DNA of 40,452 nt from Bacteroidaceae bacterium (GCA_017645305.1 JAGCPD010000034.1:1-40452); one strand, 5' to 3'. Numbered from the stretch's first letter, positions 16,544 through 26,050 are shown. Numbers and translations: made by a program. The notes: generated from the sequence alone by a model not told the origin.

Positions 16544-18443
16544 ATCGTAGCATTTGATGTTCAAAGGTTTCTCCATAACGGATTTGTACATCGGAAATGT
16601 TGCCGTTCTCATCATAGACAAGTTCATACTCGGGATTGATGAATCCTTTGTAGGGCGAAAGGTTCAGGGCGCGATACCGTAGCATAACCTCGGTATGCAA
16701 ATCAGGGTCAACCCGTACTCCAAACTGTTCCACTAACTCCCGTGCAGCTGGCAGGTCTCCTTCACTTTTAATGCGTTGTATCTCTGCCAGCAAAGTGGCA
16801 AAGGCTGTGCGCAGCATGGGGTAGGAGTGTACTTGGATGTAGTGTTTTCCCCCCTTTTCTTTCAGTGTGGCAGCCTGTGGAAAGTTTTTTAGTGTCCAAT
16901 GAGTTATGAGGGCGCGGTTTCGCATGTGTGCTTCTTCAATCTGGTTTCCTTTTTCTATACGTGCTAACTGCGTGAGGGCTCCATTCATAAGATAGTTGTA
17001 GTATTGTGCCTTATATGCATCGGCGTTAGGAGTCAGACCCAGTTCTACCAGTTTGTCATCAGCCAGATAGTATAGTCCAAATAGGTCCGCACGTGCTTCT
17101 TCTATGGTACTTCCGTAGGCTTTCAGCGCATCGGGATCGATACCAGGAAGCAACTGGCCGCTTCCGTGTCCAAGACATTCGTGAAGGTCGGTATGCAAAT
17201 CATCGCAAAGACTGGCATATTTGTTCAATAGAGAAAGGGTAGGGTCATCTATGACAAACTCTTTTCGTAATCCGTTGTCTTTAGCAGCTTCGTCATAAGC
17301 ATGAGCGAGGTTGCCAATGGTAACGCTTTTGCTTCCATACTCAGTTCTGACCCAATTACTGTTGGGCAAATTAATTCCTATGGCACTGCTGGGATAGAGG
17401 TCACCGCCCAAAATGGCAGCATTGATAACTTTTGCTGATACACCGCGACATTCTTTTTTCCGGAAACGGGAATCTATGGGAGAATGATCCTCAAACCACT
17501 GTGCATTATCGCTTAGTGTTTGAGAGCGTTGTGTCGCTATGGGGTCAATAAAATTCACATATCCCTCCCAACTGGCTTTTAGGCCTAACGGGTCGCCATA
17601 TACTTCTGTAAATCCGTTTGTAAAGTCCACTTGGCTTTCCGTATCTTCTACCCAAAGAATGGTATATTCGTCGAACGTTTTAAGATTACCTGTTTGGTAA
17701 AACTCAATCAGTTTTTCGATTATGGCCTGCTGCTTTTTGTTTTCTGCGTACCGAATGGCGTCTTGCAGAGCTGCAATGATGCGGTCGATATGGTTGCCGT
17801 AAAGTCCCCCGCTGCGCCACACGTTTTCATACAGTGTGCCGTCGGGGTGCATTTCCAGTCGGCTGTTCATTCCATACATGACAGGATGTTTGGAATCTCC
17901 CTCAGTTTTTTGCTTGGCATAGAAAGCTTCTGCTTGGGCTTGTGTGATACCATCCTGATAATAGTTGCTGGCCGAAGTGAGCAGAAGGTCGTCTCCTTCT
18001 GCTTGATTAACGCGTTTGCTTAATACGGAAGGGTCAAAGAGAATCGGCACCAGATGTTTTACTTCCAGTCCGACTTCTTTGGCAGCCTCCACAAAAAACT
18101 GCTCTGAAAAGCCTGGAGTAAATTTCTGGTATCCGTAATGATGGTGGATTCCGTTGCTGAACCACATTCGTTTCAGGTATATGGTAAACTGCAGGAATTC
18201 GTCAGAGTTGCGGTTGCCTGGGTATTGTGTGTAAATTTTTTCAAGAACTTGTCGTATCTGGAGGTTGTATGCACCATTTTGGTCCCACAAGATGTCCCGA
18301 CCCAATAATGCCGCCCTGCTTAGGTGGTATATGAGAAGTTTCTGACGTAAACTAAGTTCTTTAAAACCTGGAACTTGATAGCGGAGAAGTTGAATGTCTG
18401 CAAAGCGCTCGTCTAGGAATGTGAAATCACTTTGTTCCTGCAT
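16530..18443 (-). CDS. Dipeptidyl-peptidase III (peptidase family M49)
   Basis: A 637-residue zinc peptidase that removes dipeptides from the N-terminus of short peptides. The M49 signature HECLGH is at residues 421-426 (usually HELLGH; the Leu-to-Cys change leaves ligands His421 and His426 and base Glu422 intact). EEARADLFGLYYL supplies the third ligand, Glu449. The N-terminal start MQEQSDFTFLDERFADIQLL has no signal peptide or lipobox, so this copy should be cytoplasmic. Its start overlaps the AraC-type regulator gene by 17 bases, and its end overlaps the AlkD-like gene by 14, making a tight three-gene operon. Identity is secure from the two motifs and the length. Confidence 0.93.
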   Translation of the reverse strand: MQEQSDFTFLDERFADIQLLRYQVPGFKELSLRQKLLIYHLSRAALLGRDILWDQNGAYNLQIRQVLEKIYTQYPGNRNSDEFLQFTIYLKRMWFSNGIHHHYGYQKFTPGFSEQFFVEAAKEVGLEVKHLVPILFDPSVLSKRVNQAEGDDLLLTSASNYYQDGITQAQAEAFYAKQKTEGDSKHPVMYGMNSRLEMHPDGTLYENVWRSGGLYGNHIDRIIAALQDAIRYAENKKQQAIIEKLIEFYQTGNLKTFDEYTILWVEDTESQVDFTNGFTEVYGDPLGLKASWEGYVNFIDPIATQRSQTLSDNAQWFEDHSPIDSRFRKKECRGVSAKVINAAILGGDLYPSSAIGINLPNSNWVRTEYGSKSVTIGNLAHAYDEAAKDNGLRKEFVIDDPTLSLLNKYASLCDDLHTDLHECLGHGSGQLLPGIDPDALKAYGSTIEEARADLFGLYYLADDKLVELGLTPNADAYKAQYYNYLMNGALTQLARIEKGNQIEEAHMRNRALITHWTLKNFPQAATLKEKGGKHYIQVHSYPMLRTAFATLLAEIQRIKSEGDLPAARELVEQFGVRVDPDLHTEVMLRYRALNLSPYKGFINPEYELVYDENGNISDVQIRYGETFEHQMLRYGKL

Positions 18444-18915
18444 CCTTTTTCTCTTTCTGCTTGTTTTTTTTACTTTTCTTCAAATCCAATTTCTCCTGAA
18501 GCATCTCCATATTGCTGTTTCTGTATTCACGCGGGGTAATACCCAGTCGTTTGTAGAAAGCAACGTAGAAGCATTGCCGGTTCTGGAAGCCCACTGCCAA
18601 TGCGATATCCTCGACAGTCATATTTAAGTAACGCCGGTCTTTAAGCATATACATGGCTTCTTTGATTCGGAATTCGTTTACCATTTGGGAATAGTTGTCT
18701 TGGTATCGCAAGTTTACAATGGCACTGATGTATCTGACATTCGTGTTCAGTTCTTCTGCCATCTTTTTGGCGGAATAATTGCAGTCGCGATACTTTTTCT
18801 CAACAATGAATTTTGCCATAATCTGCTGGTAAATCTCATCAACAGTTTCCATTTTAAGCAAAGACCTGTAAAGAGGTGTCTTTTGCTTTTTTTCGGTTAA
18901 ATTGTACTTTGCCAT
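18427..18915 (-). CDS. AraC-type helix-turn-helix regulator, short form
   Basis: A 162-residue protein with an AraC DNA-binding domain at about residues 40-135. The first helix-turn-helix is at SAKKMAEELNTNVRYISAIVN, and the second at TVEDIALAVGFQNRQCFYVAFYKRLGITPREYR, the canonical AraC ending. There is no sensor domain: residues 1-35 are basic and polar, and the C-terminal tail is Lys-rich (SKKNKQKEKKDAGTK). It probably regulates its own operon, which includes the M49 peptidase and AlkD-like genes with overlapping frames. Effector and operator are not identifiable from the sequence. A TAAATTTG -7 element lies about 35 bases upstream. Confidence 0.9.
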   Translation of the reverse strand: MAKYNLTEKKQKTPLYRSLLKMETVDEIYQQIMAKFIVEKKYRDCNYSAKKMAEELNTNVRYISAIVNLRYQDNYSQMVNEFRIKEAMYMLKDRRYLNMTVEDIALAVGFQNRQCFYVAFYKRLGITPREYRNSNMEMLQEKLDLKKSKKNKQKEKKDAGTK

Positions 18916-18948
18916 TATTTCCGCCTTATTTTATGTGGATTTTCATTG

Positions 18949-18956
18949 CAAATTTA
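18949..18956 (-). promoter_or_regulatory. Promoter -7 element for the AraC-peptidase-AlkD operon
   Basis: Minus strand TAAATTTG fits TAnnTTTG, 33 bases before the regulator ATG. No TTTG is present at the expected -33 spacing, so the call is tentative. Confidence 0.45.
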
Positions 18957-19053
18957 CAAATGTATTCTGAAAAAATTAAGGATTTTGAGAAAAAATGATG
19001 AATTTATGCAATTTTTTTTTACATTCGAAGATGAATATTGTCCAAAACGGGTC

Positions 19054-21648
19054 TTAACTCTGTTCTTGCTCAGTCATTTGATACAATGCAGAATTGTTAA
19101 TGGAATGAACAGCTTTCTCGTGTTCTTCTAATGCGACGGTCTGACGGGCTATCTGCATCATGATTTCGCGGCGCTTTCTCTCAAGGTTTTCCTGTTGTGC
19201 AGCCAGGGACTCTTGTATTGTATCATTATCAGTGCTATGATAATTGTCCTCGGCCTGTAACGCTATGAACCGACTATTCAGGTCATCGACCCGAGCCTGA
19301 CAGACAGCGATGTCTTTTTGGATCTTCTGTATGTGTGAACGAATGGATTCCCAATCATTGGCTTCGTTAAATACCTTTTGTAATTCACTATATTGTACGG
19401 GAGGATGGTGCATATTATAATTGCTCATCCAAAGATCCAGTCTGGAACGTTCCTCACTTAATTTCTCGGCAAGTTCTTTTCCAAATGAGATGTGGAATTC
19501 GTCACGTCCTTTCAGGTAGTCAATATCGTGTAGTATCTTTATACTTTTCTCTTGCTCGTTTTCTTCTGCCTGTCGTGCATTTCCCATTTGCCGGTATGTC
19601 TCCTCGTACAACTTTTTGGGTCCAGATTCTCCTGTAGCTTGCCTGATGGCTTTGTTGTTCTCTTCAATCCGGTTCCCACGTTCCTCTGTACGATTCTTAA
19701 CTAGTTCCAAATAGTGTTTGAAGTTTTTCTGTTGCAGCAAATAAAATTCGTGCCGTGTTTTACAAAGAGCCAGTTCTTGCTCTTCTTTGAGAATCTGCTC
19801 ATTAGTATTGTTCCATGTGCTTTTCAACTTTATAATCTGCTCGCGCAGGCCCTCATGGTTTTTGTCCCAAATACCTTTCCAGTCTTTTATTGTAATGCAT
19901 TCTTCTAAGTGATGGTACACTTCGCTGAACCGAATGCTTTCATTGTCTATCATTGAAAGGACTCTTTCTACTTGCCCTACCATTACTTGGCAACCCGTAT
20001 TAACTTCATTCAGCTGGACACTTAAATCTTTTTTCTGTAATTCCAGGGCCTGCAATTTTTCTCCTAATCTGGTAATCTGCGACATGTGGTAATTAAAAGT
20101 GTCCAATTCTTTTTGTGCTTTTTCGGCATCGGACTGCGTATTTTCTAACATATGCCGGATTAAAGCCATTCTGGCATTCTGGTTGGTACTGGCAGTACAT
20201 TCCTTAAACGACGTGTCTAAGGAGGAGTATATATCCCATTCTTTAATGTTGCTGTTTTGGCGAAGACGAATGTCATTGAGGGATCGCTCTTCCGAGAATT
20301 GTCTTCCTTTGCTTTCAGCAAGATCAAGCCGCAAGTCATCAAGCTGATGCCGTTTGCCCCGCAGTTCTGCAGACAGCAATTCGTAATCGGTCTTAAATTC
20401 ACTGATTAGTTTACTTTGGTCAAGCATTGTGTCGCTGTGATAGGGATGGTGTGTTGCTCCGCATACAGAGCAACTGATACCTTCCTTCAGGTCAGACCTC
20501 AACTGAATGATGTTTTGCCCTTTGCTTAATAGATATGTATGTTCTTTCTCGTGACAGAGTCGTGAAAGTTTTCCGACCTCTGTCTCCATTTCCCTAATGT
20601 TTCGTTCTGTGTTTTCGATGTGCAGTCGGAGTTCGTTCAAAGTCTTGACCTTTTCTTCTATGCTGTTGTATCCAACTGAAATCTGATGCCATAACGATTG
20701 GGCGGAAACCAGCATTTGTTTGAGGCTTTTAAGCTGCATAGCACGTTCTTGCAGCTTATAACTGTCTAGTCCCAGAATATTGGCTCTGTGTGTTTGCAGT
20801 TCGCTTTCTAACGTTTCTATTTCCGATGTGACTTCCTGGTATTTGCTGAAAACTCTTTCTAATAGTTTGTTTTCTTCATCTTGTTTCTGTAGTGTGTCAG
20901 CCTGTAGATTCTTGGTTTTTTGTTGCTGTTCCTCGATTTCCTGGAGGTTATCAAGCAAGAGTAGGATTTTCTCAGCATGCAGAATCATCTGTTCATGCAT
21001 TTCCATACCTTGGCGTTTAGCTTTATGACGCGCGAGTTCTTCTGAAAGGAAATTTATTACTTGTTCCACTTCTGCAGTATTGCTCTTGATGGCGATATAT
21101 TGCTGATTGGCTATTTCCGAAAGTTTGTTCAGATTGTCTATTTCTTCTTCACAGGCTCGGTTGGAACCTTCAAGTGTAAAAGCATGGAAAATGTAATCAT
21201 GGATACCGTAATACCTTTCTTCAGCACTTTTCCGTTGTCCCTCCATTTGAGTCTGTAGTTTTTCCTGCTCACTCCATGTCTGGCGTAAACTGCTGCTCTC
21301 TCTGTCCAGCACACTTAGACTGCGTTTGTTTTGGTCTGTAAGTTTTTCCAGTATGGTTATGCGTTGGAATGTTCCTTGGATGCTCTCAAATGTTTCATAG
21401 CGTTCCAATTGGCGGATGTCTTCTGCCATAGAAGCCTGCTGTTTGTTAAGTTCGAAAAGGCGTGTTTTCTCCTGATTGAGGGCCATCTTTAGGCTGTTAT
21501 ATCTGCGTAGGTACTCCTGCTGTTTCCTTAGATGCTCTAAGTTTTCCTCGATGTTGCTAAGTTTGGTCTCCGCAAGCCGTTTCATCTCTTTTACCCTCTG
21601 CAGCTGTGTTGCGTTAAGCATTTTGGGGTTACGTGTGGGAATATTCAT
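19054..21648 (-). CDS. SbcC/Rad50-like coiled-coil protein with zinc hook but no ATPase domains
   Basis: An 864-residue protein that is almost entirely heptad-rich helix (many Leu, Glu, Gln and Lys). In the centre is ISCSVCGATHHPYHSD, with Cys393 and Cys396, closely resembling the CPVCG-THHP zinc hook of bacterial SbcC. Two long coiled-coil arms flank it. The protein lacks both ATPase halves of SbcC: no Walker A near the N-terminus (which reads MNIPTRNPKMLNATQLQRV) and no LSGGE signature or Walker B near the C-terminus (ending YQMTEQEQS). The flanking DNA on both sides encodes other genes, so missing halves are not simply frameshifted. No sbcD partner is adjacent. It could be a stand-alone structural protein or a remnant; the long intact frame argues against decay. 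Confidence 0.75.
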   Translation of the reverse strand: MNIPTRNPKMLNATQLQRVKEMKRLAETKLSNIEENLEHLRKQQEYLRRYNSLKMALNQEKTRLFELNKQQASMAEDIRQLERYETFESIQGTFQRITILEKLTDQNKRSLSVLDRESSSLRQTWSEQEKLQTQMEGQRKSAEERYYGIHDYIFHAFTLEGSNRACEEEIDNLNKLSEIANQQYIAIKSNTAEVEQVINFLSEELARHKAKRQGMEMHEQMILHAEKILLLLDNLQEIEEQQQKTKNLQADTLQKQDEENKLLERVFSKYQEVTSEIETLESELQTHRANILGLDSYKLQERAMQLKSLKQMLVSAQSLWHQISVGYNSIEEKVKTLNELRLHIENTERNIREMETEVGKLSRLCHEKEHTYLLSKGQNIIQLRSDLKEGISCSVCGATHHPYHSDTMLDQSKLISEFKTDYELLSAELRGKRHQLDDLRLDLAESKGRQFSEERSLNDIRLRQNSNIKEWDIYSSLDTSFKECTASTNQNARMALIRHMLENTQSDAEKAQKELDTFNYHMSQITRLGEKLQALELQKKDLSVQLNEVNTGCQVMVGQVERVLSMIDNESIRFSEVYHHLEECITIKDWKGIWDKNHEGLREQIIKLKSTWNNTNEQILKEEQELALCKTRHEFYLLQQKNFKHYLELVKNRTEERGNRIEENNKAIRQATGESGPKKLYEETYRQMGNARQAEENEQEKSIKILHDIDYLKGRDEFHISFGKELAEKLSEERSRLDLWMSNYNMHHPPVQYSELQKVFNEANDWESIRSHIQKIQKDIAVCQARVDDLNSRFIALQAEDNYHSTDNDTIQESLAAQQENLERKRREIMMQIARQTVALEEHEKAVHSINNSALYQMTEQEQS

Positions 21649-21669
21649 TACTTTTCATTTTTTTCAGTG

Positions 21670-21700
21670 CAAAGATAGCCATTAATTCGTAATTCACAAT
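21670..21700 (-). promoter_or_regulatory. Promoter for the zinc-hook coiled-coil gene
   Basis: Minus strand ATTG (21700-21697), 19 bases, TATCTTTG (21677-21670), then the ATG at 21648. It matches the Bacteroidetes pattern with one -33 mismatch and is divergent from the hisS promoter. Confidence 0.55.
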
Positions 21701-21721
21701 TCATAATTCATAATTATTTTG

Positions 21722-21729
21722 TACCTTTG
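21722..21729 (+). promoter_or_regulatory. Promoter -7 element for hisS
   Basis: TACCTTTG lies 28 bases before the hisS ATG at 21758, a perfect TAnnTTTG. The upstream 40 bases are an AT-rich repeat (AATTCGTAATTCACAATTC) without a clear -33 TTTG. Confidence 0.6.
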
Positions 21730-21757
21730 CACCCGCAAAACGAAACTTCAAAGGAAA

Positions 21758-23116
21758 ATGGCACAAAAACCAAGTATACCAAAAGGAACACGCGACTTTG
21801 GCCCCCAAGAGATGGCCTGTCGTAACTACATCTTCAATACTATTCGTCAGGTTTATGCCCTGTATGGTTTTCAGCAGATAGAAACTCCAGCTATGGAGAA
21901 TATAGGAACGCTGATGGGAAAATATGGTGAGGAAGGCGACAAACTTCTTTTCAAAATTCTGAACAGCGGTGATTTCCTCAAGGATGTCAGTAGCGAGGAT
22001 TTGAAAAAAGGTGCAATAGGACATCTAGCCGCTCTGTTGTGCGAAAAAGGCCTCCGTTATGACCTGACGGTTCCTTTTGCACGATATGTTGTTCAGCATC
22101 GTGAAGAGTTGACCTTTCCCTTCCGTCGCTATCAAATTCAACCGGTATGGCGTGCCGACAGGCCTCAGAAGGGACGTTATAGAGAGTTCTATCAGTGCGA
22201 TGCCGATGTTGTAGGAAGCGACAGTCTTCTTAATGAGGTAGAATTGATGCAGATTGTGGATACAGTCTTCCAACGCTTTGGTATTCGTGTTTGCATTAAG
22301 ATTAACAACCGCAAGATTCTTTCGGGGATTGCCGAAATAATTGGCGCAGCCGACATGATTGTTGACATTACCATTGCTATCGACAAGCTAGACAAGATTG
22401 GCCTTGAGAATGTAAATGCCGAACTCCTTGCGAATGGACTTTCCGAGGCTCAGGTAAAAAAGCTTCAGCCCATCATCAACTTAAGCGGAACCAATGCCGA
22501 GAAGATAGCCACCATGCGCCAGGTGTTGGCAGGTAGTGAAACAGGTCAGAAGGGTCTGGATGAGGTAGAGTATGTCCTCTCTAAACTCTCAACTTTAAAC
22601 TCTCAGCTCGAGTTGGACCTCACTCTAGCTCGTGGCCTCAACTATTACACAGGCTGTATCTTTGAGGTAAAAGCCCTGGATGTGCAAATTGGCAGTATAA
22701 CAGGCGGTGGCAGGTATGATAATCTGACGGGAATTTTTGGAATGCCGGGTCTTAGTGGTGTGGGAATCTCTTTCGGCGCAGACAGAATATATGATGTGCT
22801 GAACCAGTTAGAGCTTTATCCCGAGGAGGTTACAACAGCTACCCAACTGCTTTTTGTTAACTTTGGAGAGACGGAAGCTAACTACTGCCTTCCCATTGCC
22901 GAAAAAGCCCGCAAGGCAGGAATCCGCACAGAGATTTATCCTGATAGCGTAAAGATGAAGAAGCAGATGCAGTATGCAAATGCCAGAAATATCCCCTTCG
23001 TGGCCATAGCCGGAGAATCAGAAATCGCAGACGCTAAGATAATGCTCAAGAACATGCTTTTAGGCGAGCAGAAACTCGTAACGCCAGAAGAACTGGTTGC
23101 CGAGATTCTAAAATAA
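21758..23116 (+). CDS. hisS: Histidyl-tRNA synthetase
   Basis: A 452-residue class II synthetase. The ATG at 21758 ([16 protein letters not shown]) follows the promoter and was preferred to an upstream start that overlaps it. Motif 1 to 2 region: [50 protein letters not shown]. The histidine-specific motifs [15 protein letters not shown] and GGGRYDNL are present. The C-terminal anticodon-binding domain ([11 protein letters not shown] onward) is normal. Residues 275-284 ([10 protein letters not shown]), just before [16 protein letters not shown], are encoded by a tandem TTAAACTCTCA-type dispersed repeat, probably an in-frame insertion at a loop. The gene stands alone, divergent from the coiled-coil gene and convergent with the alpha-galactosidase. 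Confidence 0.97.
   Translation: MAQKPSIPKGTRDFGPQEMACRNYIFNTIRQVYALYGFQQIETPAMENIGTLMGKYGEEGDKLLFKILNSGDFLKDVSSEDLKKGAIGHLAALLCEKGLRYDLTVPFARYVVQHREELTFPFRRYQIQPVWRADRPQKGRYREFYQCDADVVGSDSLLNEVELMQIVDTVFQRFGIRVCIKINNRKILSGIAEIIGAADMIVDITIAIDKLDKIGLENVNAELLANGLSEAQVKKLQPIINLSGTNAEKIATMRQVLAGSETGQKGLDEVEYVLSKLSTLNSQLELDLTLARGLNYYTGCIFEVKALDVQIGSITGGGRYDNLTGIFGMPGLSGVGISFGADRIYDVLNQLELYPEEVTTATQLLFVNFGETEANYCLPIAEKARKAGIRTEIYPDSVKMKKQMQYANARNIPFVAIAGESEIADAKIMLKNMLLGEQKLVTPEELVAEILK
22581..22608. repeat. TAAACTCTCA tandem repeat inside hisS
   Basis: CTAAACTCTCAACTTTAAAC followed by TCTCAGCT: two copies of TAAACTCTCA with a 13-base period. Similar CTTAACTCTTAACTC runs lie in noncoding DNA at about 39867-39895, though I see no long exact match. 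Confidence 0.5.
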
Positions 23117-23153
23117 CTCGTTTGTCAAGCAAGGTGTTGATTGCAATCTGAAA

Positions 23154-25403
23154 TCAGTACGTCACTTTCAGATACCTACATCCGTGTAAAGGAATTGTGC
23201 AGTTGAGTTCGGCTTCGGAGAGATTCCTTTGGCGCCACAGGTCGCGGATGGTCTTTGCCGGCTTCTCCGCTGGGATGAGGGCCTTCATATCTACCTTCTG
23301 ATCTGTTTCGCCCACGTTGAAGATGCCTACAGCAATCGCTCCGTCGGATAAAGGACGACTCCAGACCTCGATAGCCGCCTCCCGAGCCTCCCCCAAGGGG
23401 GAGGTATATACGCGGTCTGCCTGCTTGCCAAGGACATCTTGGTCGATGGCATTTACCTCGTTGTTACTGAGTAGGTTCAGGGTGAAATCATCCATCTGAG
23501 CAATGTCGCAACCGATGAGCATGTTGGAGGCGACGAGTGTCCACAGCGTGATGTGCGTGTATTGCTCGTCGGGCGTCAGGCGCGTCTCGCGAAGACCATT
23601 GGTGTTCTCGCCCAGTCCATAGCCTACCTTTCCCACAACCAACATATCGGGATCGTTCCAATGGCCGATGGAGGAATATTGGGATTTACCTAACTGCTGA
23701 CGGAAGCCGACGTCGTAGATTGACTTCCAGGTGTCGTTGATGTCCTGAGCTGTGCGCCAACTGTTGCCGTCGCAGTACAAGCCCCAGAGATAGACCTGGG
23801 TTCCTCCCAACGGACCAAGGCTGTAGAAGATGTCGCGAGGCTGCTGGCGCAAGAACTTCTGCATCAGCAGATAGGGACGTATGCAGCTGGCAAAGCCATA
23901 GTCATTCTCCTCCCTCCGTACATTTTCATAGCTGCACCAGTCGTATTTCAGGTAATCCACGCCCCATTTGTTCCAGACCTCGGCATCTTCCTTCTCGTAG
24001 CCAAGACTGCCTAAATAGCCGCCACAGGTTGTGGCACCAGGTGCGCTGTAGATACCGAACTTCAGGCCGCGTTCGTGGAGCCAATCGACGAGTCCTTTCA
24101 TCGAGGGGAACTTCTCGTTGGCATCGAGGGTGCCGTCAGCGTTGCGCTTTGGAGCTTCCCATCCGTCGTCGATATTGATGTAACTATAGCCATAGTCGGC
24201 CAAGCCTTTATCAATAAGTGCCTGCGTAGAGGCCATTACCTTTTCCTGCGTTACGGTCAGTCCCCAGCAGTTCCACGAGTTCCAGCCCATCGGGGGAGTC
24301 TGACCAATCATGTCAGCGCCCACTTTCAGCGTGAAATCCTGCGAGGCCTTTCCCTTGGCATTCTCAGCCACTATAGTAAAGGTCAGGATGGCAGCCTTGT
24401 CTATCTTTCCGCTCAGCACACCGCTTTCTGTGAGCTGGAGGCCTTCGGGAAGGTTGTTACAGGTGAACTTCATAGGCTTTTCGCCCGATACGGGGAAACG
24501 ATAGATGACGGGAGAGCCTGGACGCACGCCATAGACGGGAGCACCGTTGAAGCGTGGTGTGGCGGGAGCTGCTGGTGTCAGGACGTATTTCAGCTGCTTG
24601 CTTTCGCTCAGCACCTTTCCCGTCTTCGCGTCGGTATAGGTTGCCGTCAGCTGGTACATCTTATCCATCTCGTAGGGAACCGTCACGCGAACGGGCTTGT
24701 TACGCTTGAGGGAAAGCTTCTTGCTCAGAGACTTCACTTTGGCTCCTGTCTCGCGGTCTGTAATCGTGACATCCAGCGTTCCGTTTGTTGTTGCCAGATA
24801 GGCATTGTTGATCTCAATATCGTAATGGTACTGTCCGACATTTGTGTCGGTGAGGCTCATGGAGAGCCCATCAGCAGCCTTGGGGCAGGTTATCGTCAGG
24901 GGATTGTTGTAGAGACCGCCACTGCCTCCGCGATTATAGACGCGAACGGCTATTATATTCTCTGCATCAAAGCGAACGCCATCCTCCTTGACATTGACCA
25001 CATAGTTGCGAACCATATTGCTTGCAGGGAAATAGCCAGCAGGATTTGTCGGCATACGACCCGTGGAGCCAATCAGTTTGCCATTCAGGAAGCACTCGTC
25101 CACATCATCAGCCTTGGGCATGTTGAGGATGAGAGCGTTCTGCTGGTCAGCGCCCTGAAACACGCTTTTGGGGATATTCACGTGAATACGATACCAGCCG
25201 TATGCCCTGGTGTTTTGTGGAAAGCCCTGTTCGTCCCACCGCTTCGTGATGTCAACCTCGCTCCACGAGGCATCGTCCATTTCTGGCTTGGCCCAACTCA
25301 TGTCGTCACCTAGATGTAAACGACCCTGTTTTACACTCACTTCCTGAGCACTTGCGCCTGCTGCCGCAATAGCCATCAGCGCTACAACGATAATCTTTCT
25401 CAT
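23154..25403 (-). CDS. Exported GH27 alpha-galactosidase with Ig-like domain
   Basis: A 749-residue enzyme that removes terminal alpha-galactose from oligosaccharides. It has a signal peptide ([20 protein letters not shown]), an N-terminal beta-sandwich (residues about 25-160), a further beta region, a putative Ig domain (about 290-360, including [18 protein letters not shown]), then the GH27 barrel beginning [13 protein letters not shown] (Met372). The nucleophile is Asp488 in YLKYDWCSY. The acid/base candidate is Asp554 in [11 protein letters not shown], by analogy with human alpha-galactosidase [13 protein letters not shown] follows. The C-terminus is an all-beta domain and carries no type IX sorting signal. 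A CCTCCCCCAAGGGGGAGG palindrome in this domain encodes SPLGEAREA. The ATG overlaps the stop codon of the glutathione peroxidase gene (ATGA), so they are coupled. No SusC/D genes are nearby. Confidence 0.92.
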   Translation of the reverse strand: MRKIIVVALMAIAAAGASAQEVSVKQGRLHLGDDMSWAKPEMDDASWSEVDITKRWDEQGFPQNTRAYGWYRIHVNIPKSVFQGADQQNALILNMPKADDVDECFLNGKLIGSTGRMPTNPAGYFPASNMVRNYVVNVKEDGVRFDAENIIAVRVYNRGGSGGLYNNPLTITCPKAADGLSMSLTDTNVGQYHYDIEINNAYLATTNGTLDVTITDRETGAKVKSLSKKLSLKRNKPVRVTVPYEMDKMYQLTATYTDAKTGKVLSESKQLKYVLTPAAPATPRFNGAPVYGVRPGSPVIYRFPVSGEKPMKFTCNNLPEGLQLTESGVLSGKIDKAAILTFTIVAENAKGKASQDFTLKVGADMIGQTPPMGWNSWNCWGLTVTQEKVMASTQALIDKGLADYGYSYINIDDGWEAPKRNADGTLDANEKFPSMKGLVDWLHERGLKFGIYSAPGATTCGGYLGSLGYEKEDAEVWNKWGVDYLKYDWCSYENVRREENDYGFASCIRPYLLMQKFLRQQPRDIFYSLGPLGGTQVYLWGLYCDGNSWRTAQDINDTWKSIYDVGFRQQLGKSQYSSIGHWNDPDMLVVGKVGYGLGENTNGLRETRLTPDEQYTHITLWTLVASNMLIGCDIAQMDDFTLNLLSNNEVNAIDQDVLGKQADRVYTSPLGEAREAAIEVWSRPLSDGAIAVGIFNVGETDQKVDMKALIPAEKPAKTIRDLWRQRNLSEAELNCTIPLHGCRYLKVTY
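23387..23404. repeat. CCTCCCCC-AA-GGGGGAGG palindromic repeat inside the alpha-galactosidase gene
   Basis: A perfect 8-bp-arm palindrome, preceded by the related GCCTCCC. Related GC-rich sequences occur in noncoding DNA at 38581-38611 (CTCCTTGGGGGGAGTTAGAG) and 11461-11471 (GTTAGAGGGGG), so it belongs to a dispersed family. Confidence 0.65.
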
Positions 25404-26050
25404 TTTTCCAGTTCTTTGTCGATACTTTCTTCCATTTCCTTTGGCTCAGTAGTAGGCTCGAAGCGACAGACGACTGTGCCCTTGCGACTGATAAGGAACT
25501 TGGTGAAGTTCCACTTGATATCAGGCTTTGAGGCATAGTCAGGATCGGCCTTGGTGAACATCTCATCAAGGATTTTCGTGAGGGGATGCTCAGGATTGAA
25601 ACCAGCGAAGCCAGCCTGACTCTTCAGCCATTGGTAGATGGGATGGGCAGCGTCGCCGTTGACTTCTGTCTTCGACATTAGAGGGAAGGTGACACCATGA
25701 TTCAGGCGGCAGAACTCCTCTATCTCCTCATTCGTTCCCGGTTCTTGATGGCCGAACTGGTCACAGGGGAAACCGATGATAACGAGTCCCTTTTCCTTGT
25801 ACTTCTGATAGAGTGCTTCCAGTCCGTCGTACTGAGGGGTGAAGCCGCACTTCGAGGCGGTGTTGACGATGAGAAGAACCTTGCCCTTGTAGTCGGCGAA
25901 GTTCACCTCCGTTCCCTTGTTCGAAAGAGCCGTGAAATTATAAATCGTATTCATATTGCTTGTGTTACTTTTGCATGACAGCAGACAAATAACAGCTGCT
26001 GTCATAATTAATAAATGTGTAAAGGAGAAAAATGTCTTAATGTAATTCAT
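25400..26050 (-). CDS. Glutathione-peroxidase-family thiol peroxidase, lipoprotein
   Basis: A 216-residue peroxidase. The N-terminus is a hydrophobic signal ending in the lipobox LLSC (Cys26), so it should be a lipoprotein exported from the cytoplasm. The GPx fold follows: [22 protein letters not shown] with the peroxidatic Cys68 (Cys, not selenocysteine), [15 protein letters not shown] with Cys96 as a possible resolving residue, and [15 protein letters not shown] near the C-terminus. Cys-type bacterial members usually take electrons from thioredoxin rather than glutathione. Its TGA overlaps the ATG of the alpha-galactosidase gene. The pairing of an envelope peroxidase with a glycosidase has no obvious metabolic logic and may reflect shared export. 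Confidence 0.9.
   Translation of the reverse strand: MNYIKTFFSFTHLLIMTAAVICLLSCKSNTSNMNTIYNFTALSNKGTEVNFADYKGKVLLIVNTASKCGFTPQYDGLEALYQKYKEKGLVIIGFPCDQFGHQEPGTNEEIEEFCRLNHGVTFPLMSKTEVNGDAAHPIYQWLKSQAGFAGFNPEHPLTKILDEMFTKADPDYASKPDIKWNFTKFLISRKGTVVCRFEPTTEPKEMEESIDKELEK

Noticed and set aside
16544..16627. Longer N-terminus for the AlkD-like protein
   Set aside because: The extension overlaps the peptidase gene by a further 84 bases, and family-like sequence begins at the ATG at 16543.
19054..21648. Complete SbcC exonuclease subunit
   Set aside because: The zinc hook fits, but Walker A, signature and Walker B motifs are absent, and there is no adjacent sbcD.
24075..25313. 412-codon plus-strand frame
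   Set aside because: It lies entirely antisense to the alpha-galactosidase, whose signal peptide and GH27 motifs are clear. The product is His/Cys-rich without a recognisable motif.
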